Shown: positions 7,167-14,547, counted from the first letter of the stretch. The stretch is 16,310 nucleotides of DNA from an uncultured Armatimonadota bacterium (GCA_903881535.1 CAIRTT010000564.1:1-16310); one strand, 5' to 3'. Numbers and translations: made by a program. The notes: generated by a model not told the origin, from the sequence alone.

Positions 7167-7184
7167 CGGAAGCGCGAATGTGAA

Positions 7185-7209
7185 GCGAGCCGTTTGGCCC
7201 GCTTTTTTT
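7185..7209 (+). terminator. Intrinsic terminator / attenuator between the nusA promoter and nusA
   Basis: GCGAGCC (7185-7191) pairs with GGCCCGC (7196-7202), one A-C mismatch, tetraloop GTTT, followed at once by seven T (7203-7209). It lies downstream of the nusA promoter and 28 bp before the nusA ATG, so besides ending murG transcripts it must be read through for nusA expression. That makes it a candidate attenuator. Confidence 0.7.
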
Positions 7210-7237
7210 ATTGATGCTGGATTGGCGGAAATAGAAG

Positions 7238-8632
7238 ATGAATGCAGAATTTTATGAAGCCCTGAAGTTGATTGAGCGAGAGAAGGAAATCCCATTTGAT
7301 TCCCTCCTCCGCTGCCTCGAGATTGCGCTGGCGAAAGCCTATGAGCGCAGCTTGAACATCGAGGATGATCAAGTCACACTCAAGGTCGAGCAAACCTCCA
7401 GCAAGGGCGGTTCCCCATTCCGAATTAGTCGCGTTTCGCGCGTCTCGGAGTATGTCGAAAATCCGCATACTCAGATTTCGCTTGCGGATGCCCGGGAGAT
7501 TTCCCCGAAGGCGAACTATGGCGACCGAATACCCGTCGTGCTCTCGGACCGTGAAGTGGACCGCATGGGCGGACGTATTGCGTCCCAGGTTGCCCGTCAG
7601 GTCCTCATGCAGGAGATACGGGAAGCCGAGCGCAACAAGGTCTATGATGAATATGTAGACCGAGTTGGTGATGTTATTTCGGGAACAATTTCCCGCCGTG
7701 ACCGTGGCGACCTCGTCGTCCAGCTTGGAAACCAGCTTGGCAAGATGGAAGCCTACCTCCCAGGTCTCGAGCAGACACGTGGCGAGCAATACCGTTTCCA
7801 TGACCGGATGAAGTTCTTTGTGGTGGATGTCCGCAAGGCTGGCAAGGGCCCACGTGGTCCACAGATTATTGTTTCGCGTTCCCACCCATCCCTCCTGCGA
7901 CGCCTCTTCGAACTCGAAGTTCCAGAGATCGAGTCTGGCCATGTGATTATCAAGTCCGTTGCCCGTGATCCGGGTCAGCGTTCCAAGATAGCCGTCGCCG
8001 CAAAGGATGACCGCTACGATCCCGTTGGATCTTGTGTCGGCCACCGTGGACAGCGTGTGCAGGCGGTTGTGGATGAGCTCCGCAACGAAAAGGTGGATAT
8101 TGTTCGCTGGTCCCCGGACCAACGTCAGTTCATCATCGAGTCGCTCTCACCGGCGAAAGTCGTTGAAGTCCGCCTCGATGAAATCAATAAGGCTGCTCTT
8201 GTCATCGTTCAGGATATTCACTTGTCCCTGGCGATTGGTAAAGAAGGCCAGAATGTCCGTCTTGCTGCAAAGCTGACCGGCTGGAGGATTGATATCCGCT
8301 CCGAGTCCCAGCTCCACGCAGGTGACCTTCCTGAGTTCATGGAATCCATTGCGCCTCTTGAAGAAGCGGAATTCGAAGAAGAAGACATCTACGACACCAA
8401 GAAGATTGCTGACCTCCCAGATGACGACGACGAAGAGGAAAACGATCAAGATGATGAAATCTACGAAGAAGAAGTCATTGAACTAGTTCCTGTAGTTGAT
8501 GTTGACGCAGAAGCATCTGTAGATGCGGAAGCTGCTACGGGTGTTGTAGCGTCTGAGAATGTTGTTGTTGAGGACTTAGATGACTCAATTATCGACCTCT
8601 CTGGCTTTGATGACGACGAAGACGAAGACTAG
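7238..8632 (+). CDS. nusA: Transcription termination/antitermination factor NusA
   Basis: 464-residue protein. The N-terminal RNA-polymerase-binding domain covers about 1-130, S1 about 140-205, KH1 about 230-300 and KH2 about 305-360. Signatures seen are ISRSHPSLLRRLFELEVPEI (211-230, with IV before), ARDPGQRSKIAV (242-253), DPVGSCVGHRGQRV (261-274) and LAIGKEGQNVRLAAKLTGW (331-349). After KH2 there are no AR2-type repeats but a strongly acidic tail (about 375-464) rich in runs of Asp and Glu. NusA binds RNA polymerase and nascent RNA, and modulates pausing, termination and antitermination. ylxR follows after 18 nt. The start codon has only a weak GGA upstream but matches the family N-terminus. 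Confidence 0.96.
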   Translation: MNAEFYEALKLIEREKEIPFDSLLRCLEIALAKAYERSLNIEDDQVTLKVEQTSSKGGSPFRISRVSRVSEYVENPHTQISLADAREISPKANYGDRIPVVLSDREVDRMGGRIASQVARQVLMQEIREAERNKVYDEYVDRVGDVISGTISRRDRGDLVVQLGNQLGKMEAYLPGLEQTRGEQYRFHDRMKFFVVDVRKAGKGPRGPQIIVSRSHPSLLRRLFELEVPEIESGHVIIKSVARDPGQRSKIAVAAKDDRYDPVGSCVGHRGQRVQAVVDELRNEKVDIVRWSPDQRQFIIESLSPAKVVEVRLDEINKAALVIVQDIHLSLAIGKEGQNVRLAAKLTGWRIDIRSESQLHAGDLPEFMESIAPLEEAEFEEEDIYDTKKIADLPDDDDEEENDQDDEIYEEEVIELVPVVDVDAEASVDAEAATGVVASENVVVEDLDDSIIDLSGFDDDEDED

Positions 8633-8650
8633 TCACTGCGTACCCGCGAA

Positions 8651-8962
8651 GTGACAACACTGCGTAAGCAACCAACGCGCACCTGTGCCGCCTGCAGATC
8701 GAAAGATGGCAAGTGGACACTGGTGCGCGTTGTGCGTTTACCCAATGGTGCCGGTGTGACGCTCGATCCTACGGGAAAGCGAGCTGGACGTGGCGCATAT
8801 ATCTGTACATCGGAAGCCTGTCTGACCCTTGCCTTCAAAAAGGGAGGCTTGGCCCGAACCCTCAAATGCCAGGTTCCGGGATCACTCGAAGCAGAACTCC
8901 GGACACATTTTGCAGGTCTTCCGCCTGCCCCGCCGGATGTACCTGAAACCACTCCAGAGTAA
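8651..8962 (+). CDS. ylxR: YlxR/RnpM-family RNA-binding protein
   Basis: 103-residue basic protein of the YlxR (DUF448) family. The hallmark RTCAACR lies at 10-16, followed by LVRVVR, GKRAGRGAYIC (42-52) and SEAC...AFKKGGLARTL (54-71). Cysteines 12, 15, 52 and 57 could bind metal, although many homologues lack some of them. In B. subtilis the protein (RnpM) binds the RNase P RNA and tunes its activity. A Pro-rich tail (90-103) is lineage-specific. The start is GTG at 8651 with a weak ribosome binding site. It sits between nusA and infB as in most bacteria. Confidence 0.9.
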   Translation: MTTLRKQPTRTCAACRSKDGKWTLVRVVRLPNGAGVTLDPTGKRAGRGAYICTSEACLTLAFKKGGLARTLKCQVPGSLEAELRTHFAGLPPAPPDVPETTPE

Positions 8963-8997
8963 TCTCCTTTCCTCTCCCCGATGCGGTACCATAAGAG

Positions 8998-9034
8998 GTT
9001 GCATAGGCGACGGCTGTGCCGTCCGGACTGCAAT
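8998..9034 (+). other. Hairpin in the infB 5' region
   Basis: In the 138-bp gap between ylxR and infB, GACGGC (9009-9014) and GCCGTC (9018-9023) form a perfect 6-bp stem with a TGT loop. An outer GTTGCA/TGCAAT pair (8998-9003 with 9029-9034) is separated from it by an internal loop. No U-tract follows, so it is not a terminator. It may mark an RNA processing or regulatory element in the infB leader. No gene and no convincing promoter were found in this gap. Confidence 0.4.
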
Positions 9035-9100
9035 AATTTCAAAATCCATGTGACCGGGGAGCGTCCAATGAATCACTGACGCATTCGGGAAGAGGTGTTT

Positions 9101-11353
9101 ATGCCGATCAGAATTTACGATCTGGCCAAAGAAGTGAAGCGAAGCAACGCAGAAGTCGTCGCGATGCTTGAAAAGGAAGGGTTCGGAACTCTTTCACCAT
9201 CGAGCAACATTGATGACGTTACTGCCGAAAAAATTCGCAATAATATCAAAGCGGCTTTAAAGGCCATCAAGGATGCAGCTCTCGCAGCGGCTCCATCGGT
9301 GCCTTTCAATGTAACCGTACAGGCACTTGGTGACATGCTAGGTGTGGGACCTGCAAAGATTCTTGAAGTCCTCGTGGCCTTCGGAATCACTAAAGCAAGT
9401 ACTACGCAACGGCTATCACCGGATGCGGCGACGAAGATTGCCAGAAAGCTCGGTATTCTCGTTCGTGCACATCGCTCTGAAGAAGAGACAGTTGCTGAGC
9501 GCGAAGCCATTGCCAAGGCCAAGGCGGAGAAAGAAAATCCAACGCCTGCGCCAAAGCCTGTTGCGCCAAAGCCCGCAGCAACCAGGCCAAACACACAAAA
9601 TAGGCCGATGCACGCTGGACAAAGATCTGGCGACCCGGCAGATAGACTCAAAGACCTCCCCGCTCCGTCAGTTCCGTTCACCGTTCCAACCCCACATTAC
9701 AACCGGAATATTCCCGTTGTGGCTGTTGTTGGTTCCAAGGATGACACTGCCCCGAAGAAGGCATCCAACCAAGCCAAACCCAAGATTGAACGCAAGGTTA
9801 TCAACTCAACCGAGGGAGAGCTGGTTCACCGTCCACCCGTCGTGACCATCATGGGCCATGTCGACCACGGAAAGACCACCCTCCTCGACTCCATCCGGCG
9901 TGCACGTGTTGCCGCGGGTGAAGCCGGCGGAATCACACAACACATCGGGGCCTATCAAACCGAACGCAACGGACAAAAGATAACCTTTATCGATACTCCG
10001 GGACACGCCGCATTCTCATCGATGCGTGCGCGGGGTGCATCGGTCACGGACATCATTGTCATTGTCGTCGCAGCAGATGACTCGATCATGCCACAAACTG
10101 AGGAATCCATCCGGGTTGCCAAGGAAGCCGGCGTACCGATCATCATTGCGGTCAACAAATGCGACCTCCCAACAAGCAATCCGGATCGCGTCCTCACAGA
10201 CCTCACCCGGTATGAATTGCTTCCAGAGGCTTACGGTGGAGACATCCAAACCGTCAACCTGTCCGCGAAGACAGGCGAAGGTATTGATGCCCTCCTGGAT
10301 GCCATCCTGCTTGTAAGTGAAGCCGTTGTTGATCCAAAGGCTGACCCGAATGGCAAGGTGCGTGGCACCGTCCTCGAGGCAAAGCTTGAGCGTGGACGCG
10401 GTACCGTGGCGACCGTTTTGATTCAAAACGGTACGATGAAGCCAGGCGATGTTGTCCTTGCTGGTATCGAGTTCGGTAAAGCACGCGTCCTCACCGATGA
10501 TTCCGGCAAGCCGATGAAGACAGCAGGCCCATCCTACCCGGTAGAAATTATCGGCCTCAGTGGAACCCCGATGGCAGGTGACTCTGTCGAGGTTGTCAAG
10601 GATGAAAAGGAAGCACGACGCCTCGCTGTAGAGCGTGATGTTGTACGACGAGAAGAGAAGTTCGAAGTCGGCGGACGCCAGACACTCGAGCAGCTTTATC
10701 ACGTGCTTCGCTTTGGTGCGGCTAAGGAACTTAACCTTGTTATCAAGGCCGATGTCCAAGGCTCCGTCCAAGCTATCCGTGAAAGCCTTGAGCCACTTGG
10801 CAACGAAGAAGTTCGTGTCAGGATTCTCCACGCAGCTGTCGGACCAATCAGCGAGTCGGATATCCAGCTCGTTTCATCCGACCGCAAGGCAGATGACAAG
10901 AACTGTCTTGTTATCGGCTTCAATGTTGGAACGGCAGGCTCTATCGAGCGTAAGGCGGAGAAGGAACACGTTCGAATCCGAAACTACAAGATCATCTATG
11001 AGTTGATCGATGCAGTCAAGGAAGCGATGCTCAACCTCCTTCCACCAATCTTCGAAGAGCACATCACTGGACATGGCGTCATCCGCCAAATGTTTAAGCT
11101 CCCTGGTGGACGCCAAATTGCCGGTATCTATATCGACAAGGGCTATACCAAGCGTAGTTTCAAGGTACGTGTTTTCCGTAACGGAGAGCTCACACATACT
11201 GGAGACATCGACACGCTTAAGCGCTTCAAGGATGATGTACGTGAGGTTCAAGAAGGCTACGAATGTGGTCTTACAATCCGTGATTACAACGACATCATCG
11301 AAGGTGACCAGTTCGAATTCTTCGAAATGCGTCAAATCCAGCGCGAGCTCTAA
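9101..11353 (+). CDS. infB: Translation initiation factor IF-2
   Basis: 750-residue GTPase that brings initiator tRNA to the 30S subunit and promotes subunit joining. The N-terminus (MPIRIYDLAKEVKRSNAEVV) is an IF2_N domain, and a second similar segment lies at about 66-125. A Lys/Pro/Ala-rich linker (about 130-235) follows. The G domain has GHVDHGKTT (252-260), DTPGHAAF (298-305), NKCD (352-355) and SAKTGEG. Domains II-IV follow to an FEFFEMRQI-type C-terminus. The ATG at 9101 is chosen because AGAGG lies 5 nt upstream; an in-frame GTG at 9095 overlaps that site. A strong terminator at 11396-11424 ends the operon, so rbfA and truB, which often follow, are not cotranscribed here. Confidence 0.97.
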   Translation: MPIRIYDLAKEVKRSNAEVVAMLEKEGFGTLSPSSNIDDVTAEKIRNNIKAALKAIKDAALAAAPSVPFNVTVQALGDMLGVGPAKILEVLVAFGITKASTTQRLSPDAATKIARKLGILVRAHRSEEETVAEREAIAKAKAEKENPTPAPKPVAPKPAATRPNTQNRPMHAGQRSGDPADRLKDLPAPSVPFTVPTPHYNRNIPVVAVVGSKDDTAPKKASNQAKPKIERKVINSTEGELVHRPPVVTIMGHVDHGKTTLLDSIRRARVAAGEAGGITQHIGAYQTERNGQKITFIDTPGHAAFSSMRARGASVTDIIVIVVAADDSIMPQTEESIRVAKEAGVPIIIAVNKCDLPTSNPDRVLTDLTRYELLPEAYGGDIQTVNLSAKTGEGIDALLDAILLVSEAVVDPKADPNGKVRGTVLEAKLERGRGTVATVLIQNGTMKPGDVVLAGIEFGKARVLTDDSGKPMKTAGPSYPVEIIGLSGTPMAGDSVEVVKDEKEARRLAVERDVVRREEKFEVGGRQTLEQLYHVLRFGAAKELNLVIKADVQGSVQAIRESLEPLGNEEVRVRILHAAVGPISESDIQLVSSDRKADDKNCLVIGFNVGTAGSIERKAEKEHVRIRNYKIIYELIDAVKEAMLNLLPPIFEEHITGHGVIRQMFKLPGGRQIAGIYIDKGYTKRSFKVRVFRNGELTHTGDIDTLKRFKDDVREVQEGYECGLTIRDYNDIIEGDQFEFFEMRQIQREL

Positions 11354-11395
11354 TCAGGCTCAAGCGCAGGGTAACGCCTGCACGCAAATGAATTA

Positions 11396-11424
11396 CACCC
11401 CGGTCAACCTGACCGGGGTGTTTT
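11396..11424 (+). terminator. Intrinsic terminator of the nusA-infB operon
   Basis: CACCCCGGTCA (11396-11406) and TGACCGGGGTG (11410-11420) form a perfect 11-bp GC-rich stem with a 3-nt ACC loop, followed by TTTT. It lies 43 bp after the infB stop and 15 bp before the sulfatase ATG. Confidence 0.9.
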
Positions 11425-11427
11425 CTG

Positions 11428-11433
11428 TATACT
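11428..11433 (+). promoter_or_regulatory. Candidate -10 element for a leaderless sulfatase mRNA
   Basis: TATACT at 11428-11433 ends 6 bp before the sulfatase ATG, so transcription from it would begin at or next to the start codon. No Shine-Dalgarno exists in the 15 bp between terminator and ATG. The -35 position falls inside the terminator stem and has no good hexamer, so the call is tentative. Confidence 0.35.
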
Positions 11434-11439
11434 CAGCCC

Positions 11440-12804
11440 ATGCAACCGCGTCGCCTCCCGAACATCATTCTCTTCTTCGCAGATGACCTTGGCTATGCAG
11501 ACCTTGGCTGTTTTGGCTCAAAGACGAATCCAACACCAAACCTTGACCGCCTCGCCGCAGGTGGGAATCGCTTCACCAGCTTTTATTCGGCACAGGCTGT
11601 GTGCAGCGCAAGCCGTGCGGGGCTCTTGACCGGCTGTTACCCAAACCGTATCGGGATTCACGGAGCGCTGGGACCAAACTCCAAAAACGGTATCTCCTCC
11701 GATGAACAAACAATCGGTGAAATGCTGAAAACCCGCGGCTACACGACAGCTGTCATAGGTAAATGGCACCTTGGACATCAGGAAGTGTTCCATCCAAACA
11801 ACCACGGCTTTGATTTCTCGTTTGGCTACCCGTATTCGAATGATATGTGGCCACGGCACCCGGAGGCTCCAAAGGCATACCCGCCGCTCCAGCTGCGGCG
11901 GAACCGGGAGGTTGTCGACCCGGATGTCACTCCTGAGAGCATGCGCAATATCACGGCTGACTGCACGCGAGAGGCCCTTGGCTTCATCGACAAGAATCAT
12001 AAACAGCCATTTTTTCTCTACATGCCGTACTCGATGCCGCATGTTCCCCTCTTTGCAAGTAAAAAGTGGACTGGGCGTACGGGAAAGGGCATTTACGCAG
12101 ATGTGATTGCCGAGATCGATGACAGCATTGGTCAGGTTCTGGCCCGTGTGAAACAGCTTGGCCTAACGGATGACACATTGGTGATATTCACATCGGATAA
12201 CGGCCCCTGGTTGTCCTATGGCGAGCATGCTGGCTCGCGGGGAGAGCTCCGTGAGGGCAAAGGGACGAGCTGGGAGGGTGGAATCCGTGTCCCGATGATC
12301 GCATCCTGGCCGGGGGTGATTCCAGCTGGGCTTGTGACAACCCAGCCTGCGATGACAATTGACATTCTTCCAACGCTACGCAGAATTGTTGGAGCGGCTC
12401 CGGGGAAGCATGCCGTTGATGGCTACGATATCGGTGAAAACCTTGCTGTTGGCGATACAACCACTGCGGATGAGAGGGTGTACTGGACCTATTACAATAC
12501 CAATGAGCTGCAGGCGGTGCGTAAGGGGCGCTGGAAGCTCATTCTGCCACATACATACCGGACACTGATCAACAAGCCGGTGGCAAAGGGCGGTAAGCCA
12601 GTCAATTACACAAATGTGAAGACGCCGCTTGCGCTGTATGACATTTACGCCGATCCGGGCGAAACGCTGGATATGTCGGCGAAGCGTCCGGTGGTTTTAC
12701 GCGCGATGCTGGCGGAGGCGGAGCGTGCCCGGTTTGAGCTTGGCGATACGCTTACGGGAAAGGCCCGGGGACGTGGGACACGTCCACCAGGCCTCGTCTC
12801 GTAG
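11440..12804 (+). CDS. Sulfatase (arylsulfatase A family)
   Basis: 454-residue alkaline-phosphatase-superfamily sulfatase. The catalytic motif CSASRAGLLTG (55-65) is the C-x-(P/A)-S-R form, in which Cys55 is oxidised to formylglycine by a maturation enzyme. Asp15-Asp16 (FFADDLGYAD) and the later SDNGP supply the calcium ligands. GKWHLG and NNHGFDFSFGY are also typical of the family. The likely substrate is a sulfate ester, perhaps of a polysaccharide; it cannot be told from sequence. There is no N-terminal signal peptide: residue 1 is 7 residues before the first core strand, unlike many exported bacterial sulfatases. The ATG follows the infB terminator by 15 bp and lacks a Shine-Dalgarno. The neighbour at 12820 is convergent and not cotranscribed. 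Confidence 0.92.
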   Translation: MQPRRLPNIILFFADDLGYADLGCFGSKTNPTPNLDRLAAGGNRFTSFYSAQAVCSASRAGLLTGCYPNRIGIHGALGPNSKNGISSDEQTIGEMLKTRGYTTAVIGKWHLGHQEVFHPNNHGFDFSFGYPYSNDMWPRHPEAPKAYPPLQLRRNREVVDPDVTPESMRNITADCTREALGFIDKNHKQPFFLYMPYSMPHVPLFASKKWTGRTGKGIYADVIAEIDDSIGQVLARVKQLGLTDDTLVIFTSDNGPWLSYGEHAGSRGELREGKGTSWEGGIRVPMIASWPGVIPAGLVTTQPAMTIDILPTLRRIVGAAPGKHAVDGYDIGENLAVGDTTTADERVYWTYYNTNELQAVRKGRWKLILPHTYRTLINKPVAKGGKPVNYTNVKTPLALYDIYADPGETLDMSAKRPVVLRAMLAEAERARFELGDTLTGKARGRGTRPPGLVS

Positions 12805-12819
12805 TTAGGACACTGGAGC

Positions 12820-13605
12820 TTAGCGCTTACGCAGCTGTGTAAGCGTTCCGCGCATAAAGCCGACAGAGTCTGCGAAACCGATGATTGGTTCCGTGTCGCT
12901 CTTCTCGTATTCGATTCCGACATTGCCGGTGAAGCCGATATCGATGAGCGCCTTGAAGATGCCTGTGATGTCGAGGGAGCCGCGGCCAACTTCGATGGCT
13001 GAGCCGACAGCGAGACCCTTTGTTCCAGCTTTGACATCCTTGAAGTGAATATCATAGACGCGGTCACGGTACTTCCGAATCTGGTCCGCTGGGTTCTTGC
13101 CGTTGCGTGCCGCATGACCAATATCGACACAGAGGCCCATCCGGGGGTTCATTTTGCCAATATGGCCCATGACGATATCTGGATCGCCGAACTTTTTATC
13201 CTCAGGACCATGGTTGTGGATGGCGATGTTGATGGCGTATTCCTGCGACAGGCGGTCGAGAAGCGGAAGGGATGCGATTTCTGGTGTGCATACCATGGTG
13301 GGAACACCGATTTCCTTGCAGTAGACAAAGGCATCCCGGATGGCTGCCTCGTTATCTGGAAGCGCGATGTTTCCAGCGCTTAGCGGGGTGATTCCGGCAT
13401 CCACCCACTTTTGGTAGCCAGCCTTACGCTCAGCCGCAGTTGATTTGCGGGGAAGGTGGACATCCTTGATCGAGCAGGTTTCGATGCCGAGGCGCTTGCA
13501 GACGGCGATTGCTTGGTCGGTCGGTACCATCCGAAGCGAATACGTAGCGATACCGATGCGCAATGGCAGCCCGGTGGATGACTGTTGGGTGGTGCGGGTG
13601 AACAT
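12820..13605 (-). CDS. Sugar phosphate isomerase/epimerase-like TIM-barrel protein
   Basis: 261-residue protein of the xylose isomerase-like AP-endonuclease-2 fold. It has the family's layout: IGIATYSLR strand at 17-25, VCTPE (105-109), IAIHNHGPE (128-136), VDIGHAARNG (160-169), YDIHFKDV (184-191) and IEYE (231-234). Asp161, His164, His187 and Glu232 or Glu234 are likely metal or catalytic residues. Members interconvert keto and aldo sugars or act in inositol and sugar catabolism; the substrate is not decidable here. The ATG at 13605 is chosen over a GTG five codons upstream; neither has a clear ribosome binding site. It is convergent with the sulfatase gene (15 bp gap, no terminator) and separated from gpx by two terminators. 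Confidence 0.85.
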   Translation of the reverse strand: MFTRTTQQSSTGLPLRIGIATYSLRMVPTDQAIAVCKRLGIETCSIKDVHLPRKSTAAERKAGYQKWVDAGITPLSAGNIALPDNEAAIRDAFVYCKEIGVPTMVCTPEIASLPLLDRLSQEYAINIAIHNHGPEDKKFGDPDIVMGHIGKMNPRMGLCVDIGHAARNGKNPADQIRKYRDRVYDIHFKDVKAGTKGLAVGSAIEVGRGSLDITGIFKALIDIGFTGNVGIEYEKSDTEPIIGFADSVGFMRGTLTQLRKR

Positions 13606-13689
13606 AGTGTTAGTTACCACGTGAAAGCATGGATTCCTGCTGGAATGAAGCTGATGTAGGTTTGTTGGTAGCGTTGGGGTTGCTGTTGT

Positions 13690-13826
13690 CTTTCAAACTG
13701 CAAATGTAAAAGCTTACTTCGTGGCGAGTGCTCCCTCTATCTCCTGGGTCAGATTCTCTGATTAGCCTGTTAGGCCATCAAAGAAAGAAACAAAAGAAAA
13801 ACCACCCCACAAGCTGTGGAGTGGCC
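13690..13826 (-). pseudogene. Degenerate copy 2 of the gpx 3' end plus terminator
   Basis: Read on the minus strand, this unit begins at the transcribed terminator of the previous unit and continues through a remnant of the gpx C-terminus. It reads FDGLTG, a stop, then SENLTQEIEGALATK and TAA, against FEPATDPTAEDVIKAIEGALAAK in gpx. GTAAAAGCTT (13706 on plus) and the ATCAAAGAAAGAAA block are shared with the neighbouring unit. The spacing to the equivalent point of the next copy is 136 bp. The unit is too short to be a working gene. Confidence 0.75.
13790..13824 (-). terminator. Duplicated gpx-type terminator (second)
   Basis: CCACCCCACA (13802-13811) pairs with TGTGGAGTGG (13815-13824), one G-U pair, 3-nt loop, with a U-rich tail on the minus strand from 13801 down to about 13790. 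Its sequence is homologous to the terminator at 13921-13957, and it backs it up. Confidence 0.75.
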
Positions 13827-13960
13827 CTTCAATCTGCAAGCGTAAAAGCTTACTTAGCGGCGAGAGCACCCTCAATCTACTAGTACACGTTCCCTGATGA
13901 GCCTTCTCAACCATCAAAGAAAGAAAAAAGAAAAACCACCTCACAAGTTGTGGAGTGGCC
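13827..13960 (-). pseudogene. Degenerate copy 1 of the gpx 3' end plus terminator
   Basis: Second unit of the same roughly 135-bp repeat, directly behind gpx. The coding remnant ends IEGALAAK-TAA, identical in protein to the gpx end. The nine codons differ from gpx at four sites, all third positions. Two TAG codons stand immediately before it and another stop further up, so it cannot be translated as part of a longer protein. GTAAAAGCTT starts at 13842 here and at 13976 in gpx, a 134-bp period. Confidence 0.75.
13921..13957 (-). terminator. Intrinsic terminator of gpx
   Basis: CCACCTCACAA (13936-13946) pairs with TTGTGGAGTGG (13948-13957 region) with one mismatch and one wobble. It is followed on the minus strand by a long U-rich tract (complement of 13921-13935). 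It lies 27 nt past the gpx stop. Confidence 0.8.
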
Positions 13961-13983
13961 CTTCAAACTGCAAGAGTAAAAGC

Positions 13984-14547
13984 TTACTTGGCGGCGAGGG
14001 CGCCTTCAATCGCTTTGATCACATCTTCGGCGGTTGGGTCTGTTGCTGGCTCAAACCGCGCGATGACTTGACCATTCTTGTCGACGAGGAACTTACCAAA
14101 GTTCCAAGCGATGTCACCCTTGTACTTTGGCAATGTTGTCAAGTACTGATAAAGCGGATGGATATCTGTTCCCTTGACGCTGATTTTGCTGAACATGTCA
14201 AAGGAGACTTTGTAGTTAAGCGTACAGAACTGGGAGATTTCGGTATCGTTTCCAGGTTCCTGCGCACCAAAGTTGTTTGCTGGGAAGGCAGCGATACGCA
14301 GGCCTTTACCCTTGTACTTTGTGTACAACGTTTGCAGCTTTTCGTACTGTGGCGTCAAACCGCACTTGCTCGCAACATTGACGACAAGGACAACATTGCC
14401 CTTGTACGCACTCAGCTTTTGCTGCTTGCCATCAATGCGCTTCATCGTAAAGTCGTGCACACTCTTCGGTGCTGGTCCGCCAGCCTGTGCGCTGGTCACA
14501 ACGCCGAGCAGGCCAAGTGCCAAAAACGTGTTCAAGATGTTCTTCAT
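13984..14547 (-). CDS. gpx: Secreted glutathione peroxidase-like thiol peroxidase
   Basis: 187-residue protein. Residues 1-22 form a signal peptide (MKNILNTFLALGLLGVV...SAQA), predicting a periplasmic location. The catalytic site is complete: Cys62 in NVASKCGLTPQY, Gln96 in FGAQEPG and Trp148-Asn149 in WNFGKFLV. The peroxidatic residue is Cys, encoded by an ordinary codon, not selenocysteine. Cys108 (FCTLNY) is at the resolving position used by thioredoxin-dependent homologues. The enzyme reduces hydrogen peroxide and organic hydroperoxides, probably with thioredoxin-like donors rather than glutathione. The ATG at 14547 is chosen because GAGG lies 8 nt upstream; the ATG at 14553 would be only 2 nt from it. 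Downstream lie two degenerate tandem copies of its own 3' end. Confidence 0.92.
   Translation of the reverse strand: MKNILNTFLALGLLGVVTSAQAGGPAPKSVHDFTMKRIDGKQQKLSAYKGNVVLVVNVASKCGLTPQYEKLQTLYTKYKGKGLRIAAFPANNFGAQEPGNDTEISQFCTLNYKVSFDMFSKISVKGTDIHPLYQYLTTLPKYKGDIAWNFGKFLVDKNGQVIARFEPATDPTAEDVIKAIEGALAAK

Noticed and set aside
7208..8122. 304-codon minus-strand open frame opposite nusA
   Set aside because: It is fully antisense to conserved nusA domains, with no motif or ribosome binding site.
10016..10831. Long minus-strand open frame opposite infB
   Set aside because: It lies wholly within the well-supported infB gene, has no recognisable domain, and is an antisense shadow of its codon use.
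13610..13630. Mini reading frame (MLSRGN) with AGGA upstream, ending 4 nt before the isomerase-like gene
   Set aside because: Six codons are easily due to chance, the codons show no regulatory pattern, and nothing suggests an attenuator.
13762..13944. A 60-codon minus-strand reading frame across the repeat array
   Set aside because: It is a translation of the U-rich terminator tails and the duplicated gpx remnants (MRWFFFFLSL...), with no ribosome binding site.
13984..14547. Possible selenoprotein at the glutathione peroxidase site
   Set aside because: The catalytic position is an ordinary Cys codon, and no in-frame TGA with a SECIS-like element is present.
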